In this document: positions 60,636 through 64,000 of the stretch, piece after piece
Layout: every line of letters begins with the position of its first letter
How positions within the stretch are numbered: position 1 is the first letter of the stretch
Assembly: GCA_937873495.1 (NCBI GenBank)
Contig: CALMXZ010000011.1
Location: forward strand, 579,790-643,789
Length of the DNA: 64,000 bases
Direction of reading: 5' to 3'
Source of the DNA: an uncultured Trueperaceae bacterium
GTDB taxonomy: Bacteria > Deinococcota > Deinococci > Deinococcales > Trueperaceae
Made by a program: the position numbers and the translations under genes
The notes under the pieces: model-generated
Databases searched by the model: none
What the model was told of the DNA's origin: nothing
The model's input: the letters and a program-made list of their open reading frames with translations, nothing else

Positions 60636-61718
60636 TCAGGCGCCCGCGCTTGCCTCGAAGACCTGCCGGAGCAGCCGCTCGGCGTCGACGCCAGGATCGG
60701 CCTCCCCCTCGAAGTTGAGCTGGAAACGGTGCCGCAAGGTGGGCACGAGCACCGCGCGCAGGTCGTCGAACGCCACGTTGTAACGCCCGCGCAGCAGGGC
60801 GTTGGCCTTGGCAGCAAGCAGGAGCGACTGCCCGCCCCTCGGGCTCACCCCGAAGCGCACGTACCGCCGCACGTCGGGGCTGGACGCCTCGCGTTCGGGA
60901 TGGGTGTCGAGCAGGAACCGCGCGACGCCGCGCCTCACGTGAGCGGCGACGGGGACCTCGCGCACCAAGCGTTGCAGGTCGAGGATGGTGTCCGGCGTCA
61001 CGACCGGCTCGGGCGTCGCCAGGCCGGCGCCGGTCGTCTGCTCGAGGATGGCGTCCAGGACGTCCTCGCTCGGCAGGGGCAGGACGATCTTGAGGAGGAA
61101 GCGGTCGAGCTGCGCCTCCGGCAGGATGTAGGTCCCCTCGAGTTCGATGGGGTTCTGCGTGGCCAGCACGAAGAACGGGCGGGGCAGCGGCCAGGTGCGG
61201 CCGGCGGCCGTGACGGTGTGCTCCTGCATCGCCTCGAGGAGCGCCGACTGCGTCTTGGGAGTGGCGCGGTTGATCTCGTCGGCGAGCAGGAGCTGCGTGA
61301 AGATCGGCCCGTGCTGGAACTCCAGCCGCCCGCCGCCCCGCTCGTCGCGCACGAGGATCATCGTGCCGGTCACGTCCGCCGGCATGAGGTCCGGTGTGAA
61401 CTGCACGCGGGCGAACTGCAACCCGGCTGCGACGGAGACGGTGCGCACCAGGAGCGTCTTGCCGAGCCCGGGGGCGCTCTCCAGCAGCACGTGCCCGCCG
61501 GAGACGAGGCCGATGAGGAGCTGGTCGACGACCTCGTCCTGCCCGAGGACGACGCGGCCGATCTCATGGCGCAGGCGCTGCAGGCCGCTCAGGGCGCGCT
61601 CCAACGCGGCCGAGTCGGTCGGGGCGCCGTTGGAACGGCCCGCGGCGGCCGGGGTAAGACCGTCCGGCTCCCCCTCGGTGCGCCTGGGTGTCGTGGGTTC
61701 GGCTTCTGGCATGGGCAT
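60636..61718 (-). CDS. MoxR-type AAA+ ATPase
   Basis: 360 residues from ATG 61718, which overlaps the upstream stop (TGATG); the ATG at 61712 has better RBS spacing. After a variable N-terminus come Walker A E-S-A-P-G-L-G-K-T, Walker B L-L-L-A-D-E-I-N-R-A, sensor 1 F-F-V-L-A-T-Q-N-P-I-E and the Y-I-L-P-E-A-Q-L-D-R-F-L arginine finger region, the full MoxR set. MoxR ATPases act as chaperones with VWA proteins, for example inserting metal or maturing enzymes. The partners here are the DUF58 and VWA proteins on either side. Confidence 0.93.
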   Translation of the reverse strand: MPMPEAEPTTPRRTEGEPDGLTPAAAGRSNGAPTDSAALERALSGLQRLRHEIGRVVLGQDEVVDQLLIGLVSGGHVLLESAPGLGKTLLVRTVSVAAGLQFARVQFTPDLMPADVTGTMILVRDERGGGRLEFQHGPIFTQLLLADEINRATPKTQSALLEAMQEHTVTAAGRTWPLPRPFFVLATQNPIELEGTYILPEAQLDRFLLKIVLPLPSEDVLDAILEQTTGAGLATPEPVVTPDTILDLQRLVREVPVAAHVRRGVARFLLDTHPEREASSPDVRRYVRFGVSPRGGQSLLLAAKANALLRGRYNVAFDDLRAVLVPTLRHRFQLNFEGEADPGVDAERLLRQVFEASAGA

Positions 61719-63976
61719 CAGTCCTTCCGGGGTTCGACGCGCGCGGGGGGCTTGGCTACGGGCAGCAGGTCGGGGGCGTAGCGCCAGGTGAGTTCGAGGA
61801 GGAGCGTGAGGAGGGCGGCGCCGAGCGCCAGCGGCCACACGGGTGAGCGCGGCCAGTACCAGCCGACCGGCGCGCGGGCATCCGCCAGGTCGGCGAGCAC
61901 CCGACCGCCCGTCGCAGCGGCAGCGGCCGCGAGCCGCTCGGGATCCGCACGGCCGGCATCCAGGACGGCCAGGTAGGGTGCCTCCAGCGTGAGCGTGGCA
62001 CCGCCCGCGCTCACGCGGTAGGTGCCGGCCTGATCGAGGAGGAGTTCGGAGGCGTAGCCGCCCGCCGCAGGGTAGGCGCTCAGGTCGACGGCCCGGCCGT
62101 CCGGCAGCTCGACGACCGCGTCCGGCGCAGCCGATATCACGCGCACGACGTCGCCGTCGCGCGTCGCTCGCACCGCGCTGGCGCCGCCCTCCGGGGTCCT
62201 GGCGAGCTGCCTGATCAGGTGCGCCCACATGGTCGGGTAGGCCGCGTCGCTCAGCCACTCCCGCGTCCACGGTCCGGCCGCGTGGGCCGTGAAGGCGACC
62301 ACCTCACCCGCGCCGTAGTGCCAGCTCGCCAGGAGGGGCTGCACCTCGCCCTTCTCGTCCGTGACGGAGAGGTGCAGCTTGGCGTCCGGCTTGACGCTCG
62401 TCGGCACGTACCCGCCGACCGCCGGTAGCTCTTCAGGCCAGCCGCGCAGGAAGCCGGGGCGCCGGCCCTGCCAGGCCGGCTGCGAGTCGCGCTCGTCCGT
62501 GAGCTCGCCCGACTGCAAGAGGACCTCGTGGGCCATGATGCCTGGCAGTGCCGAGAAGTCCGCACTGGAGTGGAACGTGCCGCCGCCCAGGCGGGCGACC
62601 TCGCGGAGCTGCTCGGCGTCGGCCTCCGGCCCGATGGCGATGGTCGACACGGTCACGTTCGCTTCCCGCATGAGCGCGAGGATGCCGGGGAAATCGCCCG
62701 GCTGCGACAGGCCGTCGCTCATGACGATCACGTGGGCGGCGGCGGAGCCGGCTCCCGCCAGCTGCTCGTAGGCCGCCACGAGGGCCGGGTACAGGTTCGT
62801 GCCGCCGCGCGGGTCGAGCTCGAGCACGGCGGCACGGAACGCCTCGCCGGCGGCGGCAGGGCCGAGCGGCACGAGCGTGCGCGCGGTTGAGTCGAAGGCG
62901 ATGAGCGTGCTCCGCGCGCCCTCGGGCAGCAGTTCGTGCGCCCTCAAGGTGGCCACCTTGGCGATGTCGAGCCGCACGGCGTCGCCGGCGTACTGGCGCA
63001 TGCTGTTGGAGCGGTCGAGGACGAACGCGATGGCCAGCTCGGGCGCCTCGCGCGGCACGAGGCTGGACGTCGGCGAGAGGCGCTCGAGGGGCGTCTCGTA
63101 GTAACCGCCCGGACCGAACGCGTTCTCCCCACCGAGCACGAGGAGGGGCAGGCCCAGGTCGAACACGGCCGCCTCCAGCGCGAGCTGCCGCTCGCCGGAG
63201 AGGGCGAGGGCGGGCACGTTCATGAGCGCCGCGGCGCTGAACGCCGCCAACGCGCCGGGGTCCGCCGGTAGCGCACCGGGGGCGCTGGCCACGACCTCCA
63301 CCCCCTGCGCCTCGAGGGCGGCGGCGAAGACGCGCACCCACGCGTCGTCCTCGCCGACGAGGAGCACGCGCGGGGCGGGGGCAACGGTCACGGTCGCGGC
63401 GCCGACGTCGTTGCGGCCTTCGCTGTCGCCAGGGAGGGCTACGACCACCTCGTAGCGCTCGCTGCCGGGCTGGAGCGCCACGGCCTCGATCGCCACCAGG
63501 TTGTCGCCGGCCCGCAGCATGACCTCGCGCTCGTCGAGCGCCGCGCCGGCGCGGTAGGTGGTCACGGTCGCCGCGGCGGCGCGGTTCACGTGGATCACCG
63601 CGTGCAGCTCGAAGCGGTCGCCGGCCATGACGGTGACGGGCCCGCTCACGCGGCGGACCACGGCCTCGGGCGCGGGGTCGGCCGGGACGACGTCTAGGAG
63701 CGCATCGAGCGCGAGGCCGCGCGCCGCGGTCCGCGCGGCGGCGCGCGTGACATCGCCGCGGGTCTCGAGCCCATCGCCCGCGATCACCAGACGCGCCGGC
63801 ATGCCGGGCGGTACCGACGCCGAGGCCAGGTCGAGGTCCTGCTCGAGGTCGGCTCTGGTCGGTCCTGGCACCGGCTCGGACGCCTCGCGGCCGACCGGCA
63901 GGGAGGGCGGTCCCGGCACCGGCCCGGGCCCCGGGCGGGGCGGCCACCCCCCGGCCCCGCCCCCCCCCCGGCGCAC
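61718..63976 (-). CDS. VWA-domain protein with glutaminase-like domain, N-terminus uncertain
   Basis: About 750 residues visible. A region with beta domains (about 40-190) precedes a glutaminase-like Rossmann part (P-R-V-L-L-V-G-E-D-D-A-W-V). Next is a VWA domain with V-L-D-R-S-N-S-M-R, a MIDAS D-x-S-x-S variant (D-R-S-N-S), and T-N-L-Y-P-A-L. Near the C-terminus is one transmembrane helix (V-W-P-L-A-L-G-A-A-L-L-T-L-L-L-E). It is the BatA/YfbK-like membrane partner of the MoxR cluster. Beyond about 63,910 the frame is Gly/Pro-rich and the DNA turns into C/G runs, so the first ~30 residues and the start are not reliable, and the true gene may extend past the window. Confidence 0.82.
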   Translation of the reverse strand: MRRGGGGAGGWPPRPGPGPVPGPPSLPVGREASEPVPGPTRADLEQDLDLASASVPPGMPARLVIAGDGLETRGDVTRAAARTAARGLALDALLDVVPADPAPEAVVRRVSGPVTVMAGDRFELHAVIHVNRAAAATVTTYRAGAALDEREVMLRAGDNLVAIEAVALQPGSERYEVVVALPGDSEGRNDVGAATVTVAPAPRVLLVGEDDAWVRVFAAALEAQGVEVVASAPGALPADPGALAAFSAAALMNVPALALSGERQLALEAAVFDLGLPLLVLGGENAFGPGGYYETPLERLSPTSSLVPREAPELAIAFVLDRSNSMRQYAGDAVRLDIAKVATLRAHELLPEGARSTLIAFDSTARTLVPLGPAAAGEAFRAAVLELDPRGGTNLYPALVAAYEQLAGAGSAAAHVIVMSDGLSQPGDFPGILALMREANVTVSTIAIGPEADAEQLREVARLGGGTFHSSADFSALPGIMAHEVLLQSGELTDERDSQPAWQGRRPGFLRGWPEELPAVGGYVPTSVKPDAKLHLSVTDEKGEVQPLLASWHYGAGEVVAFTAHAAGPWTREWLSDAAYPTMWAHLIRQLARTPEGGASAVRATRDGDVVRVISAAPDAVVELPDGRAVDLSAYPAAGGYASELLLDQAGTYRVSAGGATLTLEAPYLAVLDAGRADPERLAAAAAATGGRVLADLADARAPVGWYWPRSPVWPLALGAALLTLLLELTWRYAPDLLPVAKPPARVEPRKD

Positions 63977-64000
63977 GCCGGTGGCGACGGGCCGGGCGCC

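Overview
The window comes from a high-GC bacterium. Outside the first 15 kb the GC content is roughly 70% and genes are tightly packed with ATGA/GTGA start-stop overlaps. I lean towards Deinococcota (Truepera/Deinococcus-like): several signal peptides end in S-A-Q or L-A-Q, and SARP/ATPase regulators and CUT1 sugar operons are common there. This is inference; no rRNA or other marker gene is present.

Region 1 (1-15.1 kb) is a CRISPR-Cas locus of type I-G (formerly I-U). It holds the end of a Csb2-like Cas5-Cas6 protein, a cas3 with a C-terminal HD nuclease, a Csb3-like gene, a cas4-cas1 fusion and cas2, all overlapping and on +. A leader follows, then an array of about 118 repeats of 36 bp that decays at its distal end. 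The block is visibly lower in GC than the rest, consistent with horizontal acquisition.

Region 2 (15.2-26.4 kb) holds an S10 serine carboxypeptidase, a secreted protein, and a minus-strand alpha-glucoside operon: ROK regulator, sugar-binding protein, GH31, two CUT1 permeases and GH15. The operon is interrupted by about 220 bp of implausible C/G homopolymers that destroy the end of the first permease. A PIN-domain remnant follows.

Region 3 (26.5-35.2 kb) is pyruvate metabolism: ppdK, a dihydroorotate-dehydrogenase-like protein and nifJ, then a spermidine-synthase-like gene preceded by a promoter that runs straight into a terminator.

Region 4 (35.3-38.6 kb) is a cytochrome c nitric oxide reductase operon (His-rich small protein, diheme NorC, extended NorB) with an FNR/CRP-type site placed at about -42 of a predicted promoter.

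Region 5 (38.6-48.4 kb) holds an HdeD-like membrane protein, a HEAT-like protein, a two-component system with an ABC-2 exporter, a papain-like lipoprotein, and an ABC-F protein with a short first nucleotide-binding domain.

Region 6 (48.4-56.4 kb) holds an AAA/TPR/SARP-type regulator with a zinc-ribbon protein, then an iron-siderophore ABC importer preceded by a large AT-rich palindrome, and a DUF4282 protein. Region 7 (56.6-64 kb) holds a secreted PIG-L deacetylase-like protein, a second PIN remnant, and a DUF58/MoxR/VWA cluster that runs into low-complexity sequence at the window end.
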